From Streptomyces sp. NBC_01214 (GTDB taxonomy: Bacteria > Actinomycetota > Actinomycetes > Streptomycetales > Streptomycetaceae): 64,000 nucleotides of DNA. The stretch lies in NCBI RefSeq assembly GCF_026340975.1, contig NZ_JAPEOS010000001.1:4807001-4871000 (forward strand), written 5' to 3'. Below are positions 46,323 to 55,091 of the stretch, piece after piece. The notes below the pieces were generated by a model. It saw nothing but the letters and a program-made list of their open reading frames with translations. It did not search any database and was not told the DNA's origin. Each line of letters starts with the position of its first letter. The first letter of the stretch is position 1. Position numbers and translations under genes: made by a program.

Positions 46323-46801
46323 GGCGTTGGCCCGCCTGGCTGGTCCCCGGTGGTGACATCGCCCTTGATTTTGCCGCGGAGGGCGGCGGCCCGGTCGCCC
46401 GAGGCCACCACGGACCCTGGCGGCACGGGCTCCGGGTTGCCCGGCGCGGAGGGCGGCTGCCCGCCTGCAGGAGGCATGGCCGGCCCACCCCGGTTGCCCG
46501 TCGTGATGTTCCCCTTGATGTCGCCTTCGACCGCGACCGCCCGGTTGCCGGACGCGATGACCGTCGCCGGTGGCGGCGGGTCGGCCGTGGTCGTGGGGGA
46601 GGCCGCGAAGCTCTGGCCCCACAGGACGGCGAGGGCGGCCACGGCTGCGCCGAGTGCGGAGGCTACCGCCCAGCGCGTACCAGGGTCCTGTATCACCGAC
46701 GGCAGCACCCACAGCCCGCACACCACCGACGGCGTGGCGAACGCCAGCACCGTCACCCCGGCTGCCGTGAACCAGCGCCAAGAACGTGTCAACAGACCCA
46801 C
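46319..46801 (-). CDS. Membrane protein coupled to STAND ATPase
   Basis: A 160-residue protein. Residues ~8-65 form two membrane segments (WFTAAGVTVLAFATPSVVC and VASALGAAVAALAVLWGQS). After a Pro/Thr linker come two copies of a glycine-rich motif, VIASGNRAVAVEGDIKGN and VVASGDRAAALRGKIKGD, each ending in TTGN or TTGD; a third copy follows in the ATPase. Its TGA stop and the ATPase GTG start share bases (GTGA), the classic translational coupling, and a −1 shift would join the two. It probably anchors or senses for the STAND protein at the membrane. Confidence 0.8.
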   Translation of the reverse strand: MGLLTRSWRWFTAAGVTVLAFATPSVVCGLWVLPSVIQDPGTRWAVASALGAAVAALAVLWGQSFAASPTTTADPPPPATVIASGNRAVAVEGDIKGNITTGNRGGPAMPPAGGQPPSAPGNPEPVPPGSVVASGDRAAALRGKIKGDVTTGDQPGGPTP

Positions 46802-47166
46802 CCCCGAATCTCCATCGACTCGATGTCCCCGCGATGTGACCTACCATCACCGCTGCTCCGCGAAACCATCCGCAGCCCGGGCCGCGACAGCGGCCTGCGG
46901 CTTCCTCCCGGCCACTCGTCGCTCGACGCATAGACCAGGATGATGCCGAAGCCGTGTTCGCCCTCAGGTGGGGCTGGCCGCGTTCTTCAGCACCCTGGTC
47001 CGCCTTCCCTTCCAGCTCTACACCCGCCCTGACCCAGCCATCCCCGCAGCCAACCCCGCAGCACTACGCGATTGTCCCGTCTCAGGAGCTCGTCAGAGAG
47101 ACATGGGAACGTCTCGCGGACCAGAGGAAGATGCCGCGTCGCAGTGACATTCACTTGGCCGACTGA
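46802..47166. other. Intergenic with protein-like fragments
   Basis: About 360 bp. In the + direction two frames read like protein pieces (FFSTLVRLPFQLYTRPDPA near 46980 and VRETWERLADQRKMPRRSDI near 47095), but they are in different frames without a clear start. This may be a decayed gene; I do not call it. Confidence 0.35.
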
Positions 47167-47526
47167 TCACATGACGGCATGGCAAACTCCGCCCCAGAGC
47201 GACCTCGACTCGTGCGCCCTGCTCTCGACCAACCGGGTTGATCGAGAGCAGCTGAACCATTTCTCCGGGTGGCGATGCCTCAGGAGTTCGTACGGGTCGC
47301 TGTAGCACTCACGGTCGCTGACGTCGAAGGGCGTGCACGTCGTCGTGACCGTGAACCTGGGGAGGGGTAGGGAGGTGGCCGCCTTGGCCTCCAGTTCGGT
47401 GCTGAGGCGGTCGGCGTCGCGGGAAGCGAGCCAGGTCTGGGTGTACGGACTGAGGCGAAGCAGCGTGTGGCAGGACCCATCTGACGTCCGCGCTTCGACA
47501 TGGACCCCCTCGTGCGTAGGTGTCAT
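47167..47526 (-). CDS. Hypothetical protein coupled to decayed gene
   Basis: A 119-residue protein from an ATG at 47526, whose first bases overlap the stop of the upstream (decayed) gene (ATGA). Sequence features: EGVHVEARTSDGSCHTLLRL, TQTWLASRDADRLSTELEAK, then TCTPFDVSDRECYSDPYELL and a basic tail. The Cys residues and Tyr-rich part have no known match. The coupling suggests it once formed a two-gene unit with the now broken upstream gene. Confidence 0.6.
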   Translation of the reverse strand: MTPTHEGVHVEARTSDGSCHTLLRLSPYTQTWLASRDADRLSTELEAKAATSLPLPRFTVTTTCTPFDVSDRECYSDPYELLRHRHPEKWFSCSRSTRLVESRAHESRSLWGGVCHAVM

Positions 47527-47828
47527 GCCGACGTCGTTGGATTGGAGAGGTCGAGGTTCGCCGCAGGGTGGGTGAGTAGCGCGTAGGCCGGCTGCCGGAA
47601 ACCGAGGATCACTGCCGTCTCGCAGTGCAGCCAGCCCTCGTGGGCGTAGGGGTGGGCGTAGGCCGCTGCGACCAGCTCGGGGCCGTGATCCAGCGGCGGA
47701 GCGCCCTCTCGCTCCTCTCACTCAGGCCGGTGAACACGTCGCCTGCGTCAGACGTATTCAGGACGATGTCGTGGCCGTGAGGGGCCCTCGAGGCAGACAG
47801 CCACGCCGCAGGTGACTCGATCTGTCAT
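47523..47828 (-). pseudogene. Frame-shifted partner gene
   Basis: Starting at an ATG at 47828 (MTDRVTCGVAVCLEG), the coding continues in another frame as HGHDIVLNTSDAGDVFTGLS and in a third as LDHGPELVAAAYAHPYAHEG followed by WLHCETAVILGFRQPAYALL, ending in LDLSNPTTSA at the stop 47523-47525. At least two frameshifts have broken it. The reading is continuous as protein across the shifts, so this is a real former gene, but I cannot name its family. Confidence 0.65.
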
Positions 47829-47931
47829 GTGATGCACGCCACACTTGCGCCAGTGAACTTCTTTGCCGATCGGACGCCCTGCCACGCCCTGGAAGAGGAA
47901 GCCTTTTCACACGTCTAGAGGGAGTTACTTC

Positions 47932-49284
47932 GTGTCCACACCCAGGGATGCCCGTCGACGAGCACTCAATCTCGTGGGCCGTGCTGCGGCGTACCTGCCG
48001 CAGGCTCTTGCCTCGTCACTGGACAGCAGCTGGCCAGGCCGCCTCGCAACGCGCGTCTGGCGCAGTCGGCCAGACCGTCTGCAGCTGGGAAGTGCGCACA
48101 CGAAGGCGATCGACTCGCTCGCACTCTTGGTGGCCGCAACCTGGGCGTCACGCACGTCAAAGCCTGACAGGGACCCGAGGGACGGTGGGCGGCTGGACGA
48201 GGGCTGGCCTACCGAACTTCAGTTCCCACTCAAAGGCGTTTGGTCCGCCAGCTCGGTTGTTTGGCCAGCCGCCCCGTCCGCTGCTGTCGGACAACCAGCG
48301 CGCCTGCGGCCCGCTCTTTCTCCGTGTCAGCCAGCGAACACCCAGCCCACTTCGGCAAACGACGGGCCAGCCACGCCCACACCTGACGGGCAGCGCCGAC
48401 CTTCCGACCGGCCGGCACTGCCTGTCCGCCAACCGGGTCGAGCCCTTAAGCAGCTCTCCGAGTCGAAGCAGCTGATCACGGTACGCATCCTGAACCCTGA
48501 CGAAGGCGAAGACCTCGCGCAAATGTTCATCCACGGCCCGAATGGAGCCATGGCCTCACCAACGGTGACGCTGTACCGGGACGGCAGCGTAGGTACAAGT
48601 GGTCCCCAAACCTACGCTCCGTGTGAGAGCCCACAGCAGCGGGCCGCCTTGATCTCACTGAGCGACCAAATCGCGCAACGCTCCCCGGCCGTACGTGCAC
48701 TGGAAGCACGACAGGCAGCACTGACCGGGCTCGACGACCTGCTGGAATCCTTTGCCACCGACGTGCTGGGGCTGTGGCGCAGCACCCGCTGGACGGAAGC
48801 CGTATCAACTGCTCTGCTGGGCGATTGGGTCCAGCCGCTGCACGAAGGCATGCGCCTCGACGAAACCTCCGTAGTCCGACTCCGTGCCGACGCCCAGACT
48901 GCGCACCGCCACCTGACACCTGTATGGCGCCGCCGCACCCGTCATGGCCGAGTCCTGCTGCTCGACACCCCGCTGGGCGACGGCCTAACCCTCTACGACC
49001 TGGCGGCCGGGACACCATCCCCAGTGAATGCCACCCTGGCCGACATCGATCCGGACAACGCCCGGCTCGCCTCCCTCATCCGAGCGCTGCTACCGGCTGA
49101 GCGCACCATTGCCATGGCATGGGCCCATCCGCAGGTGTCCACTTGGACCGAGGCTGCTCAGCACGCAGGCGCGGATGAACCCACTGCCGCCGGAGAACGC
49201 GTCAGGCGCAAGGTCCGCCGCATCGCTGCCGAGCTCGAACGCCGCCAAGTCCAGGCGGTGCGGGGCCCCGGGAGCCGGCCGTGA
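47932..49284 (+). CDS. Hypothetical protein with sigma-like C terminus
   Basis: A 450-residue protein from a GTG at 47932 with GAGGGAG upstream. The N-terminal ~200 residues are low in clear structure (Ala, Pro and Ser-rich), with KAIDSLALLVAATWASRTSK the most protein-like part. The C-terminal ~200 residues are convincing: MFIHGPNGAMASPTVTLYRD, WRSTRWTEAVSTALLGDWVQ, RHGRVLLLDTPLGDGLTLYD and a final helix-turn-helix-like region (RTIAMAWAHPQVSTWTEAAQ, then AAGERVRRKVRRIAAEL) resembling sigma-factor region 4. It may be a transcription-linked protein, possibly coupled with the small downstream gene (GTGA overlap). Confidence 0.6.
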   Translation: MSTPRDARRRALNLVGRAAAYLPQALASSLDSSWPGRLATRVWRSRPDRLQLGSAHTKAIDSLALLVAATWASRTSKPDRDPRDGGRLDEGWPTELQFPLKGVWSASSVVWPAAPSAAVGQPARLRPALSPCQPANTQPTSANDGPATPTPDGQRRPSDRPALPVRQPGRALKQLSESKQLITVRILNPDEGEDLAQMFIHGPNGAMASPTVTLYRDGSVGTSGPQTYAPCESPQQRAALISLSDQIAQRSPAVRALEARQAALTGLDDLLESFATDVLGLWRSTRWTEAVSTALLGDWVQPLHEGMRLDETSVVRLRADAQTAHRHLTPVWRRRTRHGRVLLLDTPLGDGLTLYDLAAGTPSPVNATLADIDPDNARLASLIRALLPAERTIAMAWAHPQVSTWTEAAQHAGADEPTAAGERVRRKVRRIAAELERRQVQAVRGPGSRP

Positions 49285-49421
49285 GCCTCCTCATTGCAGC
49301 GGCGCCAGAGTTCCTGGGAAGCGTTGCCGCATCCTTGGTCGTCGCTAGTGTCACTGCGGTCGCCCGCAGGTTTCGCCGACGGCACGCTGCGGGGACAGCC
49401 TCCGAGGACGGACCCGATTGA
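49281..49421 (+). CDS. Small membrane protein, coupled
   Basis: A 46-residue peptide gene whose GTG overlaps the upstream stop (CCGTGAGC). It has one hydrophobic segment (LLIAAAPEFLGSVAASLVVAS) followed by a strongly basic stretch (ARRFRRRHA) and a short acidic tail. Tiny basic one-span proteins of this type occur downstream of similar hypothetical genes in Streptomyces. The overlap indicates coupled translation with the 47932 gene. Confidence 0.6.
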   Translation: MSLLIAAAPEFLGSVAASLVVASVTAVARRFRRRHAAGTASEDGPD

Positions 49422-49496
49422 ACCGGTGCGCCTGGATCTGGTGTCCCGTCTCAGCGAAGTTCGACCAGTCTCAGTGAACCTGACCTCCACTGCCAG

Positions 49497-49805
49497 TCAG
49501 GCCGGGTGGAGCACCGCCGTGGCGATCTCACGCACGTGGTCCTGCGTGATGCCGGCGCGCTGTTCGAAGGCGAGCGGGTGGTCTGTGGGCTCCAGTTCGA
49601 TGACGGGCCACTGGCCAACTGGTCGAGTGTGGGCGTTGGTCTTCAGGTTGGTTTTGCTCTCGGGATGGAGCGCGAGCTCGGTGCTGAGCCAGCCGAAGTA
49701 CGGCTTCTCGGCCTCGCGGCTCTCCGTGTTCCACACCTCAAGAGCGCGGGCGAAAGCGTCCCTGCTCAGAGAGACCCAGACGCCCCAGGAGAAGACGTCC
49801 TGGCT
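49497..49805 (-). pseudogene. Truncated DUF2199 gene
   Basis: The C-terminal ~100 residues of a DUF2199 protein read without interruption: VFSWGVWVSLSRDAFARALE, KPYFGWLSTELALHPESKTN, VGQWPVIELEPTDHPLAFEQ and the end GITQDHVREIATAV. Upstream of about 49805 the reading stops abruptly at an IS701-type sequence on the other strand, and no start is found. The gene has therefore lost its 5' end. Confidence 0.75.
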
Positions 49806-50000
49806 GCCGACGGAGCTCGCACTTCGTGCTCCTGCGCGTCCGCCTCGCGGGCCGGCGGCCCAAACCCGCTGCCGACGGCACGATCCCGTTGTCCTGGCTG
49901 ATCGCGCAATGGCCCGAAGGGCACGACGAGCCCGTCAGGTATTGGATCTCGAACCTGCCCGACGGCATCCCCGCAGCACCGGCGCCGGCGTGCTGGCGGT
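49806..50000 (+). mobile_element. IS701-family transposase fragment
   Basis: A short piece of an IS701 transposase, in the frame FVLLRVRLAGRRPKPAADG, then SWLIAQWPEGHDEPVRYWIS and NLPDGIPAA. It parallels residues in the complete IS701 transposase at 53757 (VTLRIRPAGREV, LLAEWPADQAEPVQFWLS). Neither a start nor the catalytic domain is present; the right part is unrecognisable. It marks an old insertion event. Confidence 0.7.
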
Positions 50001-50459
50001 GGGTGGCTAGCGGGTCGACCGGCCCGGGCACGAGCGTGCCGGGCCGTCCCCCTGAGCCTGCGGGCCGGTACGGCGGTGTTGAGCACGGCCCTTTGCGCCG
50101 CGCAGCAGAAGTAGTCGACGGACCCGGAGGGTTGCAGAAGGCAGGGTCGTGCAACATGCCCGTACGGGTGGCGTGGGGCTGCCCGCCTCGCGCAGCTCGA
50201 AGAGAATCCGCCGACCGTCACTGCGCACCCCCGACCGCATTGGCGGCACAAGGGAGTGCGCTTCCACGGTCCGAGCTGCGCATCAGCTTGATGCCATGCC
50301 GGCCGGACCATCGTTCCTGCCTCCCTGCGGCGGCTGCTGTTGCGCGTCGTTCCGGCAGAGCGGGCAGCCGCAACTGCCGTACTCCCGGCGGCGAGTGGCC
50401 CCAAGCCGTCCCTGCCGGGTCAGGGGGCAGTACGAACCGTGGCTCTAGACCCCACCGGT

Positions 50460-51071
50460 TCACTGCTGGCAGCGCCCGAAGGTCACGACGTACGTTCCTG
50501 CCTGGCTCGCGCCGGCCCCGGCCGGGTCAGCCGACCCCGGCTGGGCCCAGGCCCCGATCTCTCGCATCGACGGGTCGAGGATGATCTGGCGGTGGCCCCA
50601 CGTGCTCACGTTCATCCACCAGTTGACCGCGGCATTCGGGGTCCCCGAGCCGCCCCAGCCGGTGTACGTGATCTCGGCGACGGCCCATGACCTGGGGTTC
50701 GGGCAGTAGCCCGCGGCTTTGATCCGGCTCTGCGGTGTCGAACCGGTCTGCGGGTTGCGGTGCGAATCCTTACCCGGTCCCCACCACTTCAGCTGCACGG
50801 CGGCGGCGGAGTGCTGCTGCGCCGCAGTCGTCAGCGCCTGGTTCGTGGTGAGGGCGGGCAGGCCCCTCTGCGTGCGCTGGTTGTTGATGAGGCACACCAG
50901 TGCGTTGCGTACGGCGCTGTCGTTGCTGCTGTTCGGGGCTCGGGCAGCGGCCGCCGCGTCGCACGCGACGGCTGTCGCCGGTGCGGCCGATACCGGTACC
51001 AGTGCGGCCGACAGGACTCCGGCCACAGCGAGACCCCGTGCGGTTCTGACGAAAGAAGCGTGCCTGTTCAA
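50460..51071 (-). CDS. Secreted CAP-domain protein
   Basis: A 203-residue exported protein. The TTG start at 51071 (LNRHASFVRTARG) lies 9 nt after AGGAGG. A signal peptide follows (GLAVAGVLSAALVPVSAAPA). The mature part is a CAP/SCP domain: CLINNQRTQRGLPALTTNQA, LTTAAQQHSAAAVQLKWWGP, EITYTGWGGSGTPNAAVNWW, GHRQIILDPSMREIGAWAQP and TYVVTFGRCQ. The His and Glu positions of the CAP cavity are present (QHS, HRQ, REIG). Such proteins bind lipids or act as antigen-like exoproteins. The ribosome binding site and start can pair in a small hairpin, which may control translation. Confidence 0.9.
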   Translation of the reverse strand: MNRHASFVRTARGLAVAGVLSAALVPVSAAPATAVACDAAAAARAPNSSNDSAVRNALVCLINNQRTQRGLPALTTNQALTTAAQQHSAAAVQLKWWGPGKDSHRNPQTGSTPQSRIKAAGYCPNPRSWAVAEITYTGWGGSGTPNAAVNWWMNVSTWGHRQIILDPSMREIGAWAQPGSADPAGAGASQAGTYVVTFGRCQQ

Positions 51072-51762
51072 GGAGGTCCACCTCCTGCGAACACGAACAG
51101 TGGTTTCCAGCAGCGGAGGCGCCACGTCGCGCAAGTGGCGGCACGTGGCTCGGCCTACCGCTACGGCTTCTCTTCCAGGCTGCCAGCCGATGCGCCGACC
51201 CGCCATCCAGGCCCCGGGTGGACGTACGGGCGCGCTCGCCGATATGCCCGAGCGGCCGCGGCGGAAACTGTCGTCCCTGCTGAATTCGCTGAAGGCTCGT
51301 CTCGAGGCGTGCAGCGATCCAGGACGTCGCCGGGGAACTGGCGAGGTCCGCCTGGCTGCGGTGCCGGGCATGGCCGCGCGGCCTGCGGGTTCGGAGCGGG
51401 AGAGGGTCTCGGGAGCACCTCGGCCACGGTCCTCCACTGAGGGGGCATTCCTTCGGCCTCGCCCGCGCGCCCAAGGCCGTCTGACAGCGCGTTCTACGTA
51501 ATGCCGTCGTGCCGGCGTCGGCAGCGTTCGAGCCAGTCGGGTCACGTACGGGTACAGGTACGGGTACGGGTACGGCTGACCCCTCCTCCACCAGGTCCGC
51601 ATCGGAGACGGCCGTGATCCTGTCGTTCCCTCCCGGAACGCCTGAACCACACCACGGATGAACTCAACCCCATCCGACCATCACCCCCCCTCAGGCACCC
51701 CGCGGACGTACAAGCCGAAACGGCCTGCCGGAGAACCGACGGGCCGTCACGAAGGGGCGGGG
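51072..51762. other. Intergenic with 6-bp repeat
   Basis: No gene supported; 51545-51574 holds five near-perfect ACGGGT units. The promoter of the CAP gene should be within about 51090-51250. Confidence 0.6.
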
Positions 51763-52512
51763 CTAGTTGTGGAACCGCACCCTCACCAGGTAGCAGTCAT
51801 CGGGAACGCGGCGCAGGTAGTCATCGGCATACGCGAAATATGCGCTTCCGTCGGTATCCTCGTCGAACACCTCCGAGGCTATGTCGAGCCAACGGCCGTC
51901 CAACGTGAGGAGTGCGTCCGACGGGTTCACCTCCGAGCTCAGTCGCCGGACGTAGAGGTCCTCCGGCTCGGCGAACCAGCGGAGCGGGTCGCCCTTGCCG
52001 ACAACGACAGCAGCCACTTCGGGATTCGCGGAAATGGCCCGAATGACGTCCTGCTGCTCGTACGTTCCACGGAACCGATCGTCCGGCCCCGGCCCGTGGA
52101 CCGAGTGGTACTCCCAGCGGAGTTCGTGCAAGGGGCGGCCCGGCGGGAAGGCTCGCGCGAAGTCGTTCCATACCCTCCACTCCGCGTGTGCCTGACCGGC
52201 GACCGCGTCCCGCTTGGTGTCGAGGTCCAGGAGCCGGCGCGGACCCCCGTCGCACCGCGACGGAGGCAGGGGCACCCGCGCCGAAGGGCTCGGGGGCTCC
52301 ACGATGCGGATCAGCTGGGGGTCGGACTCCGCCCCCGGCCGCACCGCGAAGGAAGCCCGGCCGGTACCGAGGGACCAGACGTCCCATTCCGCCTGCTCCC
52401 ACGGCACGTCTTCCGACATCCTGTCGAACGGCGCCATGGCACGCGTGACCGCTGCACGGACTTGCTGCACGTCCGTTGGAGGCAGACATACGGTGAGGGC
52501 CTCGTAGGCCAT
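51763..52512 (-). CDS. Conserved hypothetical protein
   Basis: A 249-residue soluble protein from the ATG at 52512 (MAYEALTVC). It has LPPTDVQQVRAAVTRAMAPF, a Trp-rich part WEQAEWDVWSLGTGRASFAV, then WRVWNDFARAFPPGRPLHEL with RWEYHSVHGPGPDDRF, and RRLSSEVNPSDALLTLDGRW near the end. The overall pattern resembles a small actinobacterial family with no assigned function; the charged, Trp-rich surface could bind another protein. It stands upstream of the convergent IS-disrupted region. Confidence 0.75.
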   Translation of the reverse strand: MAYEALTVCLPPTDVQQVRAAVTRAMAPFDRMSEDVPWEQAEWDVWSLGTGRASFAVRPGAESDPQLIRIVEPPSPSARVPLPPSRCDGGPRRLLDLDTKRDAVAGQAHAEWRVWNDFARAFPPGRPLHELRWEYHSVHGPGPDDRFRGTYEQQDVIRAISANPEVAAVVVGKGDPLRWFAEPEDLYVRRLSSEVNPSDALLTLDGRWLDIASEVFDEDTDGSAYFAYADDYLRRVPDDCYLVRVRFHN

Positions 52513-52543
52513 GACAGATACTCCTTCAATTGCTGGCGGATGC

Positions 52544-52805
52544 TCAGACCAGCGGGGTCGGTGGGGCAACGGTGTTGTTTCGGAACTGGACCGGGTCGAT
52601 GGAGCCGAGGAGCGCTTCCACGAGCCCCTTCTCTGCCCGGCTGGTGGTCCTGCTGCGCCCAGTAAACGTCCAACTCGGCGCAGGCGGCGAGCTGCGCCCG
52701 GTCGTTCCGGTCCCGCCTGCCGACACGAAGCCGTTCCAGACCCACCTCGGCGCGCCGGTCCACGATGCGACCGAGCTCGGTCCATCTGGCTTCGATCACT
52801 TCCTT
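52544..52805 (-). pseudogene. Frame-shifted hypothetical gene
   Basis: The minus strand reads VIEARWTELGRIVDRRAEVG, LRVGRRDRNDRAQLAACAEL and DVYWAQQDHQPG in one frame, then LVEALLGSIDPVQFRNNTVA with PPTPLV and a stop in the next. These are successive parts of one small protein separated by a frameshift near 52630. I recognise the pattern as a Streptomyces hypothetical but cannot name it. Confidence 0.6.
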
Positions 52806-53641
52806 CGGCAGCGCTTGTTAGCGAGTCTCGGTACTGACTCACTTCCGTGGAGCCTGCGCCGCGAGTAGCGGTTGGAGGCTGCGCCTGCTGACACCTCGGG
52901 TCGTTGGAAGAGATCGTGCTCCGGCTGGAGGAGCTGCTGTTTCGGTCGATCACGGACGTCGTGGGTATCGCGGATAGGGCGGGCCGCCCACGCTGTCGTC
53001 CGGCCTGCCACGGCACCGAGCTGCCACATCCACGCTACGGAGAGCCCTTCCGGCCTGGGTGAAGCGGGTGCTCAAGCCCCTCATCAGCGGTCCGTCGATG
53101 CCTCCGGGCCCGGTGCCCCCCCGGATCATCAACCGCAACAAGGGGGAAGTCATGCCGGCCCCGAAGGCCGGAGGCCCCATTGCTGAGCCGCGAAAAGGTA
53201 ACGGGGGGAGAGACGCGCGAGCCGCCACTCGTGCAGAAACGTCACCGTTGGTTCACCAGCGCCCCCGGCCGGCGAAGCGTGCCCGGCGGGTTCGTACTCC
53301 GCCGGGGTGACCTTGCGGAGCTCAAGGGCGACCGCGTCCGCGGAGCGTCCACCCCGCCCTGGTCGCCGAGGTCAGCGATGACCGTGCCGTCGGCCGTGCC
53401 GTCGACCGCGCCCGTCGGCCGCGGCGGCATCTACCGCCACCCGATCCACTTGCGCGCCTGTGCCCGGACGTGACGACGCAGGACGCACCCCCTCGGCATG
53501 GACGGACGCCCGAAGCCGTTCCCCGGCTCCGAGCCGCCGGTCCACTCGTTGCGCCGCTTCGTCTGTCCAGGCCGCGTGCCCGCCGAAGCGCGTGCAGACA
53601 CCGGCGCCCCGGACCTTGAGCGGCGCTGTACCTCGCGGCTT
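52806..53641. other. ~830 bp with no certain gene
   Basis: Frames here are not convincing. A short + frame from 53153 has a good ribosome binding site (AAGGGGGAAGTC) but degenerates after 15 codons. The region leads to the IS701 element at 53642. Confidence 0.5.
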
Positions 53642-55091
53642 CTAGTAGTGCTTGGTCAGGTTGGTGTTGGTGTGGGTATGCCGCGGTGGCAGGTGGGGCA
53701 GACGCCGGTCCATGTCGCGAGGAGGGTCTGTAGCTCGCGAACGATGCGGTAGAGGCTCAGGCCGGCGCCGTGTCTTTTGGGGCTCTGGCCAGTCGTTGCA
53801 AGGTGCAGAAGGCGTGCGCGACGGAGACGAGGGTGACGTGGTGGTGCCAGCCGTTGAAGGTGCGGCCCTCGAAGTGGGCCAGGCCCAGGGCCTGTTTCAT
53901 CTCGCGGTAGTCGTGCTCGATGCGCCAGCGGAGCTTGGCCAGGCGGACCAGGGTGGTCAGCGGGGTGTCGGCGGGCAGGTCGGACAGCCAGAACTGGACG
54001 GGTTCGGCCTGGTCGGCGGGCCATTCGGCCAGGAGCCAGCACTCGGGCAGCTCCGGGCCGTCGGCCGCCTGGCGGACCTCGCGGCCGGCGGGCCGGATCC
54101 GCAGGGTCACGAACCGCGAGTAGATCCGCTTGAAGCCGCTGCGGCCGGTGCCGGGCCGGGAGCCCTCACGCCATTGCACCGGCTTCGCTGTTTTCCGGCC
54201 GGCCGCGATGACCAGCTGTTTCACCGACTGCGACTTGTCCGGGTACTTCGCCACCGGCCGGCGCCCGATCCCGGAGTACGGGTCAGCCACGGGCACCGCG
54301 TGGCCGGGCTGGGCCGAGAGGGTGGTGGAGATTCCCACGACGTAGTTCAGGCTCCGGGCCTGCAGGCCGTGCCGGAAGGCGGCCGCGTCTCCGTAACCGG
54401 CGTCCGCAATGGCCACCGGCACCTCGATGCCCCAGGAACGGGTCTCGTCGAGCATGTCGAGTGCGAGCTGCCATTTCTCCACGTGCCCGATGTCGTCGGG
54501 GATCTGGCAGGCGGTGCGTCGGGCGACCTTGTCGGGGTCTGCCTTCGGCGAGGCGGGGTCCCAGGTCTCGGGCTGGAACAGCCGCCAGTCGACCGCCGCC
54601 GAGGCGTGATCCGAGGCCAGGTGCAGCGAGACTCCCACCTGGCAGTTGGTGACCTTGCCCGCGGTGCCGGTGTACTGCCGCGACACACACGCCGAGGCAT
54701 TGCCGTCTTTGAGGAAGCCGGTGTCATCGAAGACCAGCACGGTGGGCCGGATCGCCTTTTCCATCTTCCAGGCCAGCCGGGCCCGCACATGCGCCGGATC
54801 CCACGGGCTGGTGGTGATGAAGTGGGCCAGGGCCTGACGGTTCCCGTCCTCGCCCAGCCTGGCGGCCATCGGCTCGACCGACTTGCGCTGCCCGTCCGTG
54901 AGCAGGCCCCGCAGGTAAACCCGCCCCCACCGACGCTGATCCTTCCGCGCGAACGGCTCGAAAACCTCCGCCGCAAAGTCCTCCAACTCGCCACGTACAG
55001 ATGCAATTTCCTCCGGCGTCACACGTCTAGAACGACACACCGAGCCCTTAGGACACGCAACGCCAGCCCCAACCTGACCAAGCCCTACTAG
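53642..55091. mobile_element. IS701-family insertion sequence with CTAG target duplication
   Basis: Terminal inverted repeats read TAG(T/G)GCTTGGTCAGGTTG at 53646 and inward from 55087. A 4-bp direct duplication CTAG lies outside each end (53642-53645 and 55088-55091). Element length without the duplication is 1442 bp. The right duplication contains the stop codon (TAG) of the neighbouring MarR gene. Confidence 0.9.
53757..55040 (-). CDS. IS701-family transposase
   Basis: A 427-residue DDE transposase, from a GTG at 55040. Core signatures are visible: TVLVFDDTGFLKDGNASACV (first Asp), VEKWQLALDMLDE with VPVAIADAGYGDAAAFRHGL (second Asp), GREVRQAADGPELPECWLLA, and LVRLAKLRWRIEHDYREMKQ (Glu, DDE triad end), then LGLAHFEGRTFNGWHHHVTL. 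It ends at APKDTAPA; in the next frame the usual C-terminal sequence (GLSLYRIVRELQTLLATW) continues to about 53660, so the natural end has been cut by a frameshift or needs one. Otherwise it looks intact. Confidence 0.88.
   Translation of the reverse strand: MCRSRRVTPEEIASVRGELEDFAAEVFEPFARKDQRRWGRVYLRGLLTDGQRKSVEPMAARLGEDGNRQALAHFITTSPWDPAHVRARLAWKMEKAIRPTVLVFDDTGFLKDGNASACVSRQYTGTAGKVTNCQVGVSLHLASDHASAAVDWRLFQPETWDPASPKADPDKVARRTACQIPDDIGHVEKWQLALDMLDETRSWGIEVPVAIADAGYGDAAAFRHGLQARSLNYVVGISTTLSAQPGHAVPVADPYSGIGRRPVAKYPDKSQSVKQLVIAAGRKTAKPVQWREGSRPGTGRSGFKRIYSRFVTLRIRPAGREVRQAADGPELPECWLLAEWPADQAEPVQFWLSDLPADTPLTTLVRLAKLRWRIEHDYREMKQALGLAHFEGRTFNGWHHHVTLVSVAHAFCTLQRLARAPKDTAPA

Noticed and set aside
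53153..53310. Short plus-strand frame with a good ribosome binding site
   Set aside because: Codon use becomes non-coding after about 15 codons, and no family resemblance.
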